Below, piece by piece: positions 63,744 to 64,000 of a DNA stretch of 64,000 bases; the first letter of the stretch is position 1, and each line of letters starts with the position of its first letter. Source of the stretch: DASXKD01 sp963703605 (GTDB lineage: Bacteria; Actinomycetota; Actinomycetes; Streptosporangiales; Streptosporangiaceae); contig CAVPFC010000035.1 in the NCBI GenBank assembly GCA_963703605.1, positions 1 to 64,000 of the forward strand, written 5' to 3'. Made by a program: the position numbers and the translations under genes. The notes beneath the pieces are model-generated. The model had not been told where the DNA came from. It searched no databases and worked only from the letters and a program-made list of their open reading frames with translations.

Positions 63744-64000
63744 TCAGCCGGGCGGGGGCTGCGATCCGGAACGGGCCCGCAGCGCCGCGACCAGGGCGGG
63801 GATCACCTCGCCCAGGTCCCCCACCACCGCATAGTCGGCGTGCGCCATGATCGGCGCGCCGGGGTCGGTGTTGACCACCACGATGTGCTTGGCGCCGGCG
63901 CAGCCGGCCATGTGCTGGATCGCCCCGCTGATCCCGCAGGCGAGGTACAGCTCCGGAGTGATCTTGGTACCGGTCTGGCCGACCTGCTGCCGGTGCGGGC
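63744..64000 (-). CDS. etfA: Electron transfer flavoprotein alpha subunit, C-terminal part (5' end outside window)
   Basis: Read on the minus strand from the window edge: HRQQVGQTGTKITPELYLACGIS, then GAIQHMAGCAGAKHIVVVNTDPGAPIMAHADYAVVGDLGEVIPALVAAL and a TGA at 63744-63746. This is the FAD-binding C-terminal domain of EtfA: QTG.K..P.LY.A.GISGA..H and N.D..API...AD. The full gene continues past 64000. ETF takes electrons from flavoprotein dehydrogenases such as acyl-CoA or dimethylglycine/sarcosine dehydrogenases and passes them to quinone. Confidence 0.94.
   Translation of the reverse strand, partial: PHRQQVGQTGTKITPELYLACGISGAIQHMAGCAGAKHIVVVNTDPGAPIMAHADYAVVGDLGEVIPALVAALRARSGSQPPPG

Overview
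The window comes from a high-GC Actinomycetota chromosome. The signs are strong G/C bias at third codon positions, a mycothiol-dependent formaldehyde dehydrogenase, an adjacent GlgC/GlgM-type glycogen pair, ECF sigma, LuxR and GntR regulators typical of the phylum, and a tRNA-Thr(GGU) with encoded CCA. A Streptosporangiales-like soil actinomycete is my guess; the genus cannot be fixed from here. About twenty-five single-base frame breaks occur inside genes whose protein sequence stays well conserved across the break. They are densest at 8.9-13.7 kb. I read most of them as sequence errors, not gene decay. LAYOUT. 1-3.6 kb: group II intron (3' end outside the window), a transposase remnant, tRNA-Thr, and a methyltransferase gene interrupted by TAG. 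3.7-8.4 kb: an alpha/beta hydrolase and two cell-envelope proteins that converge on a short tandem-repeat array. 8.6-17 kb: a four-subunit 2-oxoacid:acceptor oxidoreductase whose alpha subunit carries YPIRP in place of the usual YPITP. Small unknown genes and an oxalate/formate-type (OFA) antiporter follow, so an oxalate oxidoreductase pathway is the best reading. 17-24 kb: lipoprotein, FCD-type GntR regulator, mycothiol-dependent formaldehyde dehydrogenase, sulfotransferase plus class IV aminotransferase, aldo/keto reductase, and a methanethiol-oxidase-like selenium-binding protein. 24-32.7 kb: a YtrA-type GntR/ABC operon, nitroreductase, two-domain VOC protein, DHA2 drug exporter, and a drug-type ABC exporter with a divergent MarR/GbsR regulator. 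32.7-43.7 kb: NhaA-thioredoxin fusion, PAC2 protein, MetE-like protein, membrane-spanning ECF sigma factor, glgC-glgM, amidohydrolase and esterase. 43.7-52.5 kb: two secreted proteins, a 2-oxo-acid decarboxylase, a large LuxR (LAL) regulator and a DUF6069-like membrane protein. The decarboxylase and the membrane protein share an almost identical 45-bp upstream element. 52.5-59.9 kb: a corrinoid methyl-transfer cluster made of an MttB-like methyltransferase with no pyrrolysine codon, IclR regulator, corrinoid protein, methyl-THF methyltransferase, RACo/RamA-type activase, DUF1638 protein and methylene-THF reductase. 60-64 kb: GNAT remnant, short GntR with a small partner gene, a large NB-ARC/TPR protein, and the C-terminal end of etfA. 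HOW THE GENES WORK TOGETHER. Two one/two-carbon routes stand out. The first would import oxalate through the OFA carrier and oxidise it to CO2, with electrons passing through a GltD-like FAD/ferredoxin subunit to NAD(P). The second would move methyl groups from a quaternary amine or related N-methyl compound through corrinoid to THF and on to methylene-THF. The formaldehyde dehydrogenase and the formaldehyde-releasing methanethiol oxidase homologue fit the same C1 theme, but nothing in the sequence links them directly to these routes.
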